Origin: Pseudopithomyces maydicus | Taxonomy: Eukaryota; Ascomycota; Dothideomycetes; Pleosporales; Didymosphaeriaceae | Length of the DNA stretch: 64,000 nucleotides | Assembly (NCBI GenBank): GCA_026873275.1 | Contig: JANTUC010000017.1 | Span: 62,001-126,000, forward strand | Direction: 5' to 3' | In this document: positions 22,000 to 34,791 of the stretch, piece after piece | How positions within the stretch are numbered: the stretch's first letter is position 1 | Layout of the letters: each line of letters begins with the position of its first letter | Notes under the pieces: generated by a model | The model's database searches: none | What the model saw: only the letters and a program-made list of their open reading frames with translations | What the model was told of the DNA's origin: nothing | Program-made: the position numbers and the translations under genes

Positions 22000-23928
22000 G
22001 CAAAGAACCGTTGTCTATACAGATACCCAGTATTATTCTCTCTGAATCATCTGCTAACTGCACCGTCATGGTTAGGGTCCGCCTTGCAAACAATGGCACA
22101 ACCAGCGAGGATATGCCCGAGAAGTTTGCGAAGTATGTGATCTCCGAGTAGGGATGATTAGTGATGGATACCACACGGAGGATGTCGTGGTTTGAGAGGT
22201 GCGGTAGCAAGTGTTGCCACATCTTTTGCCTATGGATGTACCAACACGATAAGATTCTATCTGCACCACGTACTCTCCTCGTTTTCGATTTCATAGGGAA
22301 GTCTGTCTGTCTTTACCGCCTCGATATGTGGGGATCATACGCAAGATAGCCTTGCATACAATATTATCATATTCCCCCTCACCACCACTGGTCTGTATGC
22401 AGATATATTTCTCGCTCTCAATGACCCTTAACGAGCTCGTTTGTAACAAAGGTCTCGATACATTTTGGGAAATTGATCAAGAGGTACTCATTTGACCATA
22501 AGATCCATCTTCCACCTGCGCTGCTTCACTTCTATCCAATGGATCCCGCCTCCACCGGCCTTTCTTCTCGTACGCACTAATCATAGCAAGGACCTGAAGT
22601 TATCAAGGAAGCATAATACGCTAAAGGTATAGAGATATATATCTCTCAGACAAGTTACACTAAGAGTTAAGGTTGCCGGTTAGCATGTTTATAAGAGTGT
22701 GGTTAGCACAGGCTTAGCACATCCACTGAGATGTATGAATTACTCGAGCTCGATTACATACACCCTACTCTAGAGCTGACTCAATCCTATAACTTCGGCC
22801 AGAATAACTATCTTATATGAATCTGCGCGCAGTAGTGGTCACAGTGATCTAAACATCCAAGTGTTATGATAATCGGATTACGCCCAGGCGCTCTTCCTCA
22901 TATCTTTAGAGTAATACAGACCCTAAAGCTACTCCCATAGCAAGCATTCGCGATTGTAGTATGAGATGAGGCTTTGTACAAAATTATCAAGACAGATACA
23001 ATGTAACAGTAATTTTCAAATCAAAACAGTTTCAAACATATGCAGAGACAGCGCCAAAGAAGACAGCATACAAAGGCTCAAGCATTACATATTCAGCCTT
23101 AGAGGCTAGTATCAACTTGATTAAAAATTCATATATATCCCGCTGAACCTTCGACCGAGATCGTTTTTCTTTTTCTACCAGTACGTACATGTACGTACCC
23201 GCGCCACACACACATACACACATTGCATCAACCCCAACACCCATCCATCCCTAACCATCCCGATACCATACGTACATACCCTTAACCTAATATTCCACAC
23301 CCTACCTACCGCTAACCCAGATCCCGGGATGCGTATCCGTATATGAACCCACCACCACCCGCCCGTCCCCACGACCCGGTGGATAAACAAATTTACACAC
23401 ACACACACATATATATATGCCGTACATTAGCAACATCCCGGTCCCCATGCATATACATACATACAGCACTCTCTTAAACCTAGCAACCTAGCAACCTAGC
23501 TAGCCAGCTAGCCAGATCGCAAAATCTTTACACGGTGGCATGTTACCCAGATAAATGGATGGTAGATAGACCTGGTACGATATGGTATGTATGATCTAGA
23601 CCGCTGTAGGCATGCATGCTCCCGCGCGCGCGCCCGCGTGTGCGATGTTACATCTACATACATATATGGATGGATAGATACATACACATAATCCGTTTCG
23701 AATTTGTCGAGGCACGCTGCTGGATAGCACCTATATGGTAACACATATATATACTAAAAAGCTAAGCTTAGCGTCCCCGGTGTCTCCGGTCGTTCCGCCA
23801 AGGTAAGGTGGTAAGGTGGTAAGGTAGGGACGGGACGGGACGGGACACATACATACTATTCGTATGTACCGTATATATGTATGTGCGTACGTAGGTTTAG
23901 CGCGGCATGCATGCATGTGCGCGCATGA

Positions 23929-23985
23929 CCTCCAGGGCTCCAGGGCTCCAGGGCTACTACCACATCCACATCCACATCCACATCC
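23929..23985. repeat. CTCCAGGG and CACATC tandem repeats
   Basis: About three copies of an octamer CTCCAGGG directly followed by four copies of the hexamer CACATC. Confidence 0.85.
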
Positions 23986-24092
23986 GCATATCTCCTTCCC
24001 TCCCTCTCACGACCCTGTGCGAAAATTCGAGGGTGTGGATTTATTCCGTGCATACAGACACATACGTACATACGTGTACGTAGGTATACCGA

Positions 24093-24125
<33 letters not shown>
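24093..24125. repeat. (TGCGTC)n hexamer repeat
   Basis: Five tandem copies. Confidence 0.9.
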
Positions 24126-24787
24126 CACGCAACGACACCACGCTACGCCACACCATCTATAGTACACACGAACACTACGTCTGTACGTGCGTGCGTGCGC
24201 TACCACATACACAGCGTCCAAACGCCATGTACGTGTGCCGAGATTTCCGCAACGGGATGGATGAACCTTCGCGACGAAATAGACGTACGTACGTACGTAT
24301 GTATGTTATAGATAGATGGATCGAGTGTGAATACGGTTTTTGATAAAACATCCATCCAGCCATACATAGATAGCATGACATGACATCACCCGGAGTATGA
24401 AAAAGAAAAGAAAACAAAGTTCGGCTTACATATTACATATACCAATCTGAAATTACTGTTTCTTCTTCTTCTTCATCATCATCATCATCGAGATGCGGAT
24501 ATCTTTCTACATACACTTTGCCATCGCTGGATACTGATACTGGTATCGATACCTTTGCCCCCTCTCCCGTCCCACTTTCCAGCCCGTCCCGCCCGTCCCG
24601 CCCGTCCCGTCCGTCCACGCACTGCACTCGTGGGTACGTACGAACATAGATACATACAATGCATCTCGATCGCTGTACCCGAACGCACCCCATTACCTAC
24701 GTAACATGGCATTTAGCATCGTCACGCCACGCCACACCACGCCCCGTCCCTCCATCTCTCCGCTTCCGTCCCCTCGCACGCACCCGC

Positions 24788-27700
24788 CTACGCGCTCGCA
24801 TCCCCACTCTTCACGCGCTTCGCCTCGCGCTCACTCTCCGCGCCCTCCGCCCTCCGCTTCTCGCCCTCCCTCCTCGACGCCTCCTCCCTCGCCGCGCGCC
24901 TCGCCTCCTTATCCTGCTTCTCCTTCTCCTTCCTCAGCGCCTTGCTCTCGAACTCGTGCCAGTCGCCCTCCAGATCCTTGAGCTCTATCGCGCGCCTCGG
25001 CGCCGGCTGCTCCGTCGCGAAATACGGATGCATCAGGACGTCGCTTGCGCTGGGGCGCTGCGCGGGGTCGAACACGAACATGGCGGCGAGCAGGTCGAAG
25101 GCCGCTTCCGAGACGCGGTCTCTGTATTTCTCTGCGAAGGTGCTGTGCTTGCGTTCTGTGGGGCGCAGCAGCTCGAACCACTGCATGTCGGTGATGCCGG
25201 GCCAGTCTTGGACGGTGGGCGTGCCGAGGACGTTGTAGATTTTGTCGAGTTGGTTGATTTCGCCGCCGTCGCCGGGGAAGATGGCGTGCTTGGTGAAGAT
25301 CTCGACGAGGACGCAGGCTGCGGACCAGATGTCGACGGCGGGGCCGTACTGTGTCTCGCCCAGAAGGAGTTCGGGCGATCGGTACCAGATGGTGATGACG
25401 CGGTTTGTATAGTCGAGCTTGTTGCGCTTTGCGTAGAATCGGGCGAGACCGAAATCAGCAAGCTTTAGCTGTCCAGTGTTGCTAACCAAAATGTTCGCAG
25501 CTTTGATATCACGATGGAGAACACCTCGTCGGTGTAGGTAGTCAAGACCCTCGAAAAGTTGCTTCGCTAGATCTTTTCGATGCGCCTGTTCAAGTCGGAA
25601 GGTTGGATGGTTTAAGAGGCCGGTGAGATCATGAGAAAGGTATTCGAATACCATGAAGCAGTCGTTCTTCTCGACCATGACTTCTTGCAGCTTCACAATA
25701 TTATCGTGGTTAAGAGATTGTAAAAGCTTAATCTCTCGGATGGCTGTGACGGGAAACTGTAGTTTGTCAGCTTAGGATCTTTCGAGGTACCTAGACTGTA
25801 TGCACTCACGCCATCACGTTCGCCCTCCATCCGAATCTTCTTGAGGGCAACCATATCCTTTGTGTACACGTGCACGCCCTTGAACACTTTCCCGTACGTT
25901 CCAGAACCGACGACGGATTCATTGCCTGGTTTCCGGTAGTACACAGAGTCAGACGCTGCAAAGTCTGGTGATAGTATGGGACGAGGCTTCACGCGCTTCT
26001 TCATTATCGTCTTCGTCTTCGGCCGCTCAGGCTTCCCAGGCCTCTCAGGAAGTGGCTCCTTTCGTTGTTCGACACGGCTGTCGGGTCTGCTGATTGGTCT
26101 GCTATCTGGGCGGAAGTCTGGACGGCGGGGTAGGTTTGGGTTTGGAGTGAGTTCCTTTCGTTCTCGGTCGCTGCGGATATCTCTCGGATCTCGTAGGTCG
26201 CGTCCGTCTCGTATATCACGAACATCCCGATCTCGCGTTTCCCTTATCTCACGACCATCTCTGTAATCTCTGGGGTCTCTGAGGTCTCTGGGGTCTCTGG
26301 GGTCTCGCTCTCGAGGATCATGTCGATCTCGTGGGTCTCGATATTCCCTATCACGATAGTAATTGGATTCTCTCATTTCTCGTATGTCTCGAGGATCCCG
26401 CTCACGAGGATCCTTGTATGGCGGTCTACGGTCGTAATAGCTGTCACGGGTATCATACGGCTCATAACGACGTTCTGCTCGGTAATCTCGGTCCCAGTCA
26501 CGATCCCGCTCTCGCTCTCGCTCTCGCTCTCGTTCTCGCTCTCGTTCTCGCTCTCGCTCTCGTTCTCGTTCTCGTTCTCGTTCCCGGTGTGGCTCTCGGT
26601 CTCGGTCCTGCTCACGATCGAGATTTCGGTCCCGATGATCGCGCGTATCTTTGGGTTCTTGAGCCTTCGAGGAGGGTTCTCGAATGCTAGGTTCCTTGGC
26701 TTTTTGTTCCAGAATTGATCCCTTTTCCTTCGAAACTGCCGGTGGCTGCTCAGCCAGTTTCGCTTTGTTGGCTGCTGTCTTCAGTGAAAAGCTGAATCCC
26801 GGCTTAGACGGCGTCGTTGCAGGTTTTGTGGTGGGTGGCGCCATCTTCTTCTCTGGCTCCTTTGCACCTTCATCTTCGACCCGGAGGTCTTTCGAAGGCC
26901 GGAATGGATTGTCGTCTGCATCTACAGCGGACGATTGCGTCTCACCTGCTGTCGAGGAGGCTGCCACTGGCTGTGTAGAGGCTGCGCCTGAATGACGAGG
27001 TGCTTCAGTAGCCGGCCGTCCACCACGGGTACCTGATGCAGGAGTCCAGGAGAGGTTCGAGAATTGTGTAGGAGGGTTTCCTCGACCGCGTCCACCCACC
27101 GGAGTGAATGTTGAACTAGAGCCTCGTCTATCCGGCCCACTGTAATTACCTCGGTAGCCGCCTCGATAGGAAGAATTAGAATAGCCAGAACCTGAGTGTT
27201 GTTGGCTAGAATTATAGTAGGGTGACTGATTTGGGGAGTAGCCGTGCATAGGAGACCTGCAAACGTCAGCTAAATCTGAGGGGGTTGGATAGGGAAGTAA
27301 TCTGTAAGAAACTTACCCCTGATTTCCGTATGACTGATGTCCTGACCATCCTCCCCTTCCGCCTGGGTGGCCCTGAGACGGATATTGATTAGAGTATGGT
27401 GGGGAATAGGAATGATGCGGACCCCCACGACCTTGATAATAAGCTCCACCTCTCATGTTAGAACTTACTTCGTCGTCTTTGGCGTCCGAACCACGCCTCG
27501 ATCTGGGCAAAGGTGAGCGTTTTCGGCGCGACGACGGGGATTGACTCGCACGTCGATGGTCAGTGCTTCTCGACAGAGACCTTGAAACGCGACGGCGAGG
27601 GCGCGGGGACTCGTCCCTGCGGGTATGCACCCTGTCGCGGCGGGAGCTGTGCGGCGATGACTTCCTCTCAGGCGTCGGGGAGCGTCTTCGTCGTGGAGAG

Positions 27701-28530
27701 CGAGCGTGTAGAGGAGAACGGCTGCGGCTGCGGCTGAGGCTGCGATGTCGATCCTTCACGGAGCCGTGCCTATGCCTTCTGTCTCTGGAGTCGTCGGGCG
27801 GGGTGCGGTGGCGCCTGTGGTGACGCGTGGAGGAGGGATCTCGCCTGCGTGATCTTCGCTCTGGCGTAGGGGACCTCCGTCTCTCTCGACTCGACTGCCG
27901 TCTGTAGTACGAGTCTGCAGAGGGTGAGCGACGACGGGCCGAGACCAAGGGCTTGTATGTGTCGGGGGTCGAGCGGCGCGGGCGGTCGCGATCGGAGCGT
28001 GGGGAGAAAGCCCTGTCGGTCGGTCGTTGGGCGGTTTCAGCGCGTCGTGTTGGCGACCTCGAACGCACGGTGCTCTGACTCCTCTGGCGTCTGCTCCGCT
28101 TGTGGGCGTGCGGCGATGGCGAGCGGGTGCGTAGGCGCTTCGAGGATGATGGAGTCGAGGCGCGATGGCGGTGGGAGGAGTGGTGGCGGTGGTGGTGGTG
28201 ATGATGGTGCCGATGGGTAGCCCTGTCGTCGCTGGGAGCCCGCCTCGAAGAACGGTGGTGGTGGTCTCTGGAAGCGGCGCGGCTGCGGCGGCGCGGGGGC
28301 TCTCTACTCGGAGTCCTTTCCTGCGAGCGACCTCTGGGATGCCTCGTGGACGGGCGGGTGTCGGGTTCGCGGGTGCTTCCTCGTCTGGCGTCCCTCGCTG
28401 GGTGTGGAGCGGGTGACGCAGGGTCGGGTTCAGCAGTGATATCGTGGATCCGCTCCCGCACTCTGTCTCTCACTGGCGAATCCTCTGGTCTCCACTGGTC
28501 TATTTCTTGGGCCCGGCGCAACCCAGCCAT
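24788..28530 (-). CDS. CTK1: CTDK-I-like cyclin-dependent kinase (CTK1/CDK12 type)
   Basis: Nuclear kinase that phosphorylates Ser2 of the RNA polymerase II C-terminal domain during elongation and couples to 3'-end processing. Three exons: 28530-27317, 27256-25810 and 25756-24788 (introns 60 and 53 bp), 1209 residues in all. The start is the ATG at 28530 (MAGLRRAQEIDQW); the frame extends upstream only through a GTG. Residues 1-405 are Arg/Ser-rich with a poly-His run; 405-840 are Gly/Tyr then Arg-Asp and Arg-Glu rich. The kinase domain is C-terminal: GSGTYG loop near 855, catalytic Lys in VALKK near 877, PVTAIRE helix 889-895, HRD 968-970, DFG 988-990, WYRSPE, then a charged tail. PVTAIRE (close to PITAIRE) and the RS region point to CTK1/CDK12; a Bur1/CDK9 relative is less likely. 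All motifs are intact. Confidence 0.9.
26510..26582 (-). repeat. Arg-Glu-encoding hexamer repeat inside the kinase gene
   Basis: CTCTCG/CTCGTT-type hexamers (plus strand) coding an alternating Arg-Glu run of about 24 residues. Length is likely to vary between strains. Confidence 0.85.
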
Positions 28531-30410
28531 GTAGACGGCGGTATCATCAGAAGGAGGTGGATGATGGCGCACCAGGTTCAACACGTCCGAGTGTCACTAG
28601 CCGAGAACTTAGACGGCGCCGCCCCTCAGCCTTGCGGGCAAGCAGCGTGAGCGGAAGCGGAGAAAGAGAGGCCCGCGGTTCGACCTCCACACTTTGTTGG
28701 AAGTCTGCTGCGCTCTCAACACTCGAGTTGGTGAGTTGCTGTATGGGGCAGGCAGCTGTGGCCCCGGCGGCTTTTGTTCGCTGCCAAGAGTTGCGCCGAT
28801 GTCGTGACCATTCAGGACCTCTCCCCCAGAGGCTGTCGGCAGCCTTTCAGATACTTTTCAGGTACTTTTGAGATAGCTTTCAGCTTCCCATAGAAAACTG
28901 CCTCTTGTGATGCACATGCCGTTGTGCCCCTCTCACTCGTCTACGCGCTGCTCTCTCTCACCGAGCCAGCCGGTCACTTTCACGTCGCTAGCTAGCTATC
29001 TACCAACCAACAGAACAAGGGGCAGCATGGCACCCAAGCGGGTCCTTGACGACGATGATGAAGATGCAGGAGATGATGGTGATGATGGTCATAGTGATGG
29101 TGTCAACATGTTTCCAACGGACAAGTGCTACCAACCTGGGTTCGTCCGAGCAGACTAGATGCTCCGGTTGACGTCGTAGAGCATGCGCAGGAGAGAGGCT
29201 GCCAGACGGTTCCGGTCGATGGCTGCTGCGAAAAGCCAATGCACCAGTGCATCTCGACCTCTGATGATCCGTCCACGCCCGGCTGTTTGCAGCTCGCGAG
29301 GGCGGGCAAGCGTGGGGGAGAGATTAAGTCTCTCTTCTCCGCTTCGAACAGCATTGATACAGATGGGACGAAGCGGTGCACGGCGGGGTGTCGGTCCCGG
29401 GCTCCAGAAAGGGAAAGAGGACGCTGCTCGAGGAGGGAGAATTTGCAGTGGCAGCGGGCGTGACAGCACGCCGAGCGCTGGGTTAGTGCAGGCCGTGGGG
29501 GAGGTCAGGCTGCAGCGCAGTGCAGTGCAGTTGTAGTAGGTAGAGGCAAACAAGTGCGCGAGAAAGAAAACAAGTGTCCCGCCCCCCATCCCCGCCATTC
29601 CCCGGCCGCCGACGCATCCTCGTCGCGTGTGGAGCACAAGCACCTCCGGCCATGCTGGTAGTCAGGTTGTGTGTTGGTGGTGAGGGCAGGGCAGGTAGAG
29701 CGGAGGCGGGCTGGACCCCTTCATCCGTTGCCCGCAGCATCAGCGGCAGCGGCAGCAGCAACAGCAGCAAGGCCCCGCGCCATTTTCGCCTCAGCGCAGC
29801 AGCGCAGCAGCGAACCCGCGTATCGCGCTGCAGCACGTGAGCGGAGGAGCAGCCCGTACGTCATAACGTCCTCCAGCTATGGACCGTACAGTAGGTACCT
29901 GGGCAGGGGGAATACGCACCTCGCTGGGGAGAGGGGCAAGGGGAGAGGGAGAGGGAGACCAGAGGGGGGACTCGCGGGCGACGAGGCGACGGATGCAGGC
30001 GGCGCTGGCTGTGTCGGTCGGCGGATGGGCATCAGCAGCAGCAGCAACAGCAGCGGGCGAGGTGGACGCAGGCCGGCGTGAGGGCGCTGGGCTGGGCTGG
30101 TTAGGTAGGCCGACTGCTAGTCTACAGTCTGTCTGGCTCGAGCGCAGGGATGGGCGGCTGGCTTGGCGGCTGCGAGCTTGCGAACACGAACGCTCGGGGA
30201 GCGAGATGGTCGTCATTTTAGCGCCCCCGGATCCATCCCACCTCCAGTGAAAAGTTGCTGCATCCAGTCACCCAACACGGCCACTTTGTTAGGAGACATG
30301 CACATGGCCTGCTGCACCGAGCGGACCTGCCCATTCTCCCCACCCTTGTAGCCCAAATTGGCCTCCACGCATCTGCTAGCATATAGTAATATCACCACCC
30401 AGACCCCGCC
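28531..30410. other. Divergent intergenic region, no gene
   Basis: 1.9 kb between the kinase (minus) and GTP cyclohydrolase (plus) starts, so it must hold both promoters. GC-rich with CAG/GCAG triplet clusters near 29735-29775 and 30028-30055. Open frames overlap on both strands without motifs. A possible short 5' exon of the kinase cannot be excluded. Confidence 0.55.
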
Positions 30411-31497
30411 ATGGATTCGCCGCCCTTCAGACCAAAGCCCATTCCCGCCCACCTCGTCAACGGCCACTCGCCCCTCGCCCAGTCCGCCCAAGCCGACGAC
30501 AAGGACAAGAAGACCGAGATGCGTGACCGCAAAGAGCGCGACAACCTCTACTCGTCCATCCAGGCCTCGAACCGCGGCCGCCAGGTCGTCGACTTCGACG
30601 GGCCCGATGGCTACTTCCCCACCGCCTCCGCGAGCACCGACCAGCACTACGAGCTCGTGCACAGCGACATGGACGTCGAGGGCTACGTCGACGACCACGC
30701 CACCAAGACGCCGCTGGCCACCAGCCGCGCCCACAGCCCGTACACCCAGCATCCGACCATCGACTTTGACGGTCTGAGCTGGCCGAGTAGGTTCGCATTG
30801 ACCTTGGCCCGCCCGCAAGACTGACCTGTCTTCAGGCAAGGGAACCCGCGAGCGCAAGGAAGCAACCCAGGAGGAGAAGGACCAGCGTCTGGCGAAGCTG
30901 TCCGGCGCCGTGCGCACCATCCTCGAGTGCATTGGCGAGGACCCCGACCGCGAGGGCCTGCTCGACACCCCGGACCGCTACGCCAAAGCCCTCCTGTTCT
31001 TCACAAAGGGCTACGAGGAGAACCTGCGTGAGATTGTCAATGGCGCCGTCTTCCACGAGGACCACGATGAACTCGTCATCGTGAAGGACATTGAGATCTT
31101 TTCGCTGTGCGAGCACCACCTCGTGCCATTTACCGGAAAGGTACGCCATCCAGCTGATTGGACAGCAGTGGCGCCCCCACGCTGACTTGAGCAGATGCAC
31201 ATTGGATACATACCGAACCGCAGAGTCATTGGCCTCTCCAAGCTCGCCCGCATCGCCGAGATGTTCGCCCGCCGCCTGCAGGTCCAGGAGCGGCTCACCA
31301 AGCAAGTGGCGCTCGCCCTTTCTGAAATGCTGCAACCGCAGGGTGTCGCCGTCGTGGTCGAATCGAGCCATTTTTGCATGGTGATGCGCGGTGTGCAGAA
31401 GACTACCGCCTCCACAACCACTAGTTGCATGCTGGGCCGCATGCGGTCTACAGCCAAAACTAGGGAAGAGTTCTTGAATCTGATCAAGCGGAACTAA
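30411..31497 (+). CDS. FOL2: GTP cyclohydrolase I
   Basis: Converts GTP to 7,8-dihydroneopterin triphosphate, the first step of folate and pterin synthesis; homodecamer of the tunnelling fold, cytosolic. Exons 30411-30786, 30836-31140 and 31195-31497 (introns 49 and 54 bp), 327 residues. The catalytic domain occupies about residues 130-327: SGAVRTILECIGEDPDREGLLDTPDRYAKAL, the zinc site CEHHLVPF (Cys217, His220) and HFCMVMRG (Cys288), LSKLARI, and SCMLGRMRS near the end. Residues 1-125 are a hydrophilic, acidic N-terminal extension (QVVDFDGPDGYFPT, HYELVHSDMDVEGYVDD) longer than in bacterial FolE, probably disordered and regulatory. Frame and active site are intact. Confidence 0.95.
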
Positions 31498-32036
31498 CAC
31501 TTACCGCATAGCATAGTCTTTTTTCTTCGTTGTACTATTACTAGGGCTACAAAAGCACCTTTGGCGTTTACGGCGGTGCTCATCCATCACGTAGGGCGGT
31601 TACGATCGGTTTTCTGCATTTAGATTTAGAAATGCATAGCCTTCAACAGGCGCCCTCGATGGCTGCAAAACAATTGCACGTGGGGCTATTTGCGAGCCAG
31701 TTGGCTGACAGGCTCTCCCTCGAACATATCTTTCTCTCACTTCACTTCATGTCACGATTGGGTCTTGGCGCCTCTCTTCGATACCACACTCAAGTATATA
31801 AAACCGACTTGTCTTGTCCACTTGCTTTTCTGCTTGGTTGAGTGACTGATTCACTTCCTTTGTCTTCTCTACTTGCCCACTCTCGCCACAGTGTCGCGTC
31901 ACTTCCAAAGTTCCCTCGCGCTATTGCGGTGACCTCGCCGCACAACCTCCGCACGCTCTGCGAGTCCACCACTTCTTCGAACCAAGCTTGACACTGCTTT
32001 TACTCCACCACAGTACCCGACAAGCAGGACGTCAAT
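31498..32036. promoter_or_regulatory. Intergenic region with promoter of the gene at 32037
   Basis: Terminator region of GTP cyclohydrolase followed by a promoter: TATATAAAA at 31795-31803, then a long CT-rich tract (31830-31900) typical of fungal core promoters, and the ATG at 32037. Confidence 0.6.
31795..31803 (+). promoter_or_regulatory. TATA box of the gene at 32037
   Basis: TATATAAAA about 235-242 bases before the ATG, followed by pyrimidine-rich DNA. Confidence 0.6.
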
Positions 32037-33570
32037 ATGGACGACGCCAACGCCCAAGGCTCCCCCAGGTTGCTGCTGTCACCACCCTCTTCCCCACCTT
32101 CCCCGGTCGCCAACGAGAGTAACCAGGCCTCGCCCTTGACCGCAGCTGCCGCAGACGACGCTCCGACCGACGGATCCTCATCCAAGTCCAAGGGCAAACG
32201 TCCCGTCCTCGACCCCTCTGACGCCACTCGCCCTCCCACCCTCCACACCCCTCCCCACAGCCGCAACATCACTCCCCAAGAGCGCCCGAACCGCCTCGCT
32301 ACGCCGAAACTTCTCGGCCGCGCCCACCACCGCAAGGTCCTCGGCGCCAAACCCGGGCCTCGCGTCCCAGAGAGCTTCAGCGCGTACAAGGCCATCATCC
32401 GCCACAACACCCTCTTCTTCAAGTTCGCGGCTCAGCTCTCCATAGATACCATGGTCGACCTCTACGCCATCGACAAGGAATTCCACTACCGCTTCAACAT
32501 GTATAACACGTCGCTCCTCACCATCTTCACCTCCACCCTGTGCCCCATCGCGGCGCCCATCTTCTCCTGGACTCTCTTCCCCTCGGTCACAATCTCAGAC
32601 CCCATGCTCCGCCCCATGGACAACCGCCCCCACCTCGCCCGCGACGTGCCCTCCCTCCGCTGGACCCGCCTCGTCCTCTGGCGCTCCCACGTCGTCCGCT
32701 GCATCCTCACCATGCTCGCCCTCGACGGGCACCGCGTCCCCGCCCGCACCGCCCAGGCCGTCATGAAATTCTGGGTCGCCATGGAACGCCCGACCGCCCG
32801 CGAGCGCGCCACCCTGTTCAAAGACCCCTCCATCTGGTCCGACACAGACATGTACCTCTTCGCGCTGTTCCGCGTAAAGCTCGACATGTACTTCAACGAC
32901 CCGCTGCACGGCCGCGCCTCCATCGCCCAGTCGCACATGCTCCTCACCCAGAAGAGCCTCACCCCCTCTACGACCTCATGCGCGGCAACGGCTACACCCC
33001 CCACGAGTGCCGCTCCTGGGACACGGACGACGCCTCCGACATGCTCACCCGCACCTACCTCGCGCGCGACCTCGCCCTCGACCGCAACCACTGGCTCGTC
33101 GACGAGTGGACCACAGGCGTGCCCGCCCGCGAGATGGGCCTCCTGAGCCGCGAGCACTGGTGGCCGTTCGGCGCGCCCATGCCCTCGGCCGTCGATCTGC
33201 TCACGCGCGAGGCGCACCACCGGGGGCTGGCGCTCGAGCGCTACCTGCTGGATTTCGTGACGTATGGGTACGTGGATGGGGAGACGGGCCGGAATGTCGG
33301 CATCCCGCGCAAGATGCGGTATGAGAAGGTTATGAGGGTGCCGGGGGAGGTGTGGCCCGGGGAGGCGGAGAGGCTGCGCATGATTGGGAGGGTGGATGCG
33401 AAGTTTGGGGTGGGCAAGGGGGGAAGGTGGAAGGGGTGGTGAGGGAGAGCGCGAAGACGGATGAGTGGGGGAAGTGGGTGCCGGTTTGGAGGTGGGAGGA
33501 TGGAGTAGAGGATAGGGTGGAGGATGGAGAGGAAGTAGCGGATGGGGAGGAGATGGAGGTTGATGGTTGA
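32037..33570 (+). CDS. Conserved fungal protein of unknown function, frame broken twice
   Basis: No named function recognised. The start MDDANAQGSP leads through a Pro/Ser-rich disordered region (1-120) into a globular region with FHYRFNMYNTSLLT, IFSWTLFPSV, DMYLFALFRVKLDMYFNDP, then (next frame) LYDLMRGNGYTPHECRSWD, DRNHWLVDEWTTGVPAREMGLLSREHW and RNVGIPRKMRYEKVMRVPGE, which look like conserved motifs. The C-terminal tail is acidic (DEWGKWVPVWRWED, EEMEVDG). The frame breaks at the C5 run 32962-32966 and the G6 run 33418-33423; one base added at each gives exactly 511 codons plus stop ending at 33570. No membrane segments or signal peptide are evident. Assembly error is the preferred explanation. 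Confidence 0.75.
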
Positions 33571-34791
33571 CGATTGATGGATTGGTCAGCTGTTTAGTTG
33601 GCTAGCTGGGGTTCATGATGAACTTGCCTGCGTGGCTTTCCCGATCGATATACCCACTCGGATGCTTACACGAGCAAGGCATGCGTGCTGTTGGAAAATA
33701 CAATGTATATGTACATTAAGTCTATATAAGGATTTCAAACCCCGACGACCAATGGTTATACTTGTCTCGAATGATGTGATGTACAGCTATGGAAGTGGGC
33801 CAAGCTCTCCCTACCAATTCTTCCATCCGGCGTTGTTGTACGTCTTCGCCGGGTGAACAAATCAAATAGAACCAAACACGAAATTGTAAAGATATCATAT
33901 CAGCATGGTATCCAAAGGTAGGTCGTGAAACATCTGATCCTTGGAAGAAGGAAGGCTATTTGGCATGTGCTGGAATGAGATCCATGGATGCATCCTTACC
34001 TTGGCAGCTTGGAGGGAAGATGATAACGTTTCTTGGATGGATGGCCAGGTGGTGTGTTACCTTACTCCGGACTTGAGCATCGACGAAGTGAAATAGATTT
34101 GGAATATTAGCCCGGCATGCTATATGCATATGCCTTGAGCAAGTAAGTCATCACAGAAGATGAAGTGGATGACTTGGAAATATATATAGTGCTTGGCCTT
34201 GGTCAGGTTAAGCTGGACGCTAGATAGGACTCTTGCGACGGTTTGTATAACGGGTTAAGTAGGTACATTCCATTCACGGTGCGATTGCTGTGAGATGCGG
34301 TCTGGATCCTCCGTGTACTCAATCTCGAACTAGACAGGTGACAACATTAACGCAAAAGATCCCCAGATGCACATTCCTCGCCTTCTATAATGCTTATAGA
34401 TTTTAAATGATAGCATCAAGTCCTAGTCAGCATCTTCGTATTAATGAATGAAAGTTAGTTGGGGTGCTTACTTGGCTATCGAACGCTGACACGCAAACTG
34501 CGCCAATGCTTGAAGCACCCACTCCGCTCACAACTCTGCGCAGCATGTCACATTACAATAGTTGATCTTACATTCAATCGCTCTAGTATCTAGCACTTAT
34601 AACTCACTTAAAAGCTCGTGGTCGCGCATGATTGGCTATCTGTAATCGCAAGTGGAGGCTGACGCTCAAGGAACCGTAATTGACGTGATCGACCAGACAT
34701 GCTGCATAAAAGCTGCAGCGCACATGATCACGCTTGACCACATTCATCACATTCTAACTCGCATACTCTACCTCCCTCTCCCAACCCCGTA
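33571..34791. other. Intergenic, no gene seen
   Basis: 1.2 kb, AT-richer than its neighbours, with no coding frame of note. It presumably contains the terminator of the gene at 32037 and the promoter of the GFA-domain gene; CATAAAAG near 34706 is a weak TATA candidate about 85 bases before the ATG. Confidence 0.5.

Larger units (their letters stand above)
22000..24787. other. Intergenic, AT-rich then repeat-rich, no gene
   Basis: 22.0-23.0 kb is AT-rich without coding signal. 23.1-24.7 kb is dense in microsatellites: AC repeats near 23396-23412, GTAC-rich tracts, CTCCAGGG and CACATC repeats (23929-23985), TGCGTC repeats (24093-24125) and TTC/ATC repeats (24459-24490). No gene is supported. 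The right end is the 3' region of the kinase gene. Confidence 0.6.

Noticed and set aside
22350..23030. AT-rich stretch that might be a mutated transposon
   Set aside because: No terminal repeats, target-site duplication or recognisable transposon protein could be seen, so no mobile element is called.
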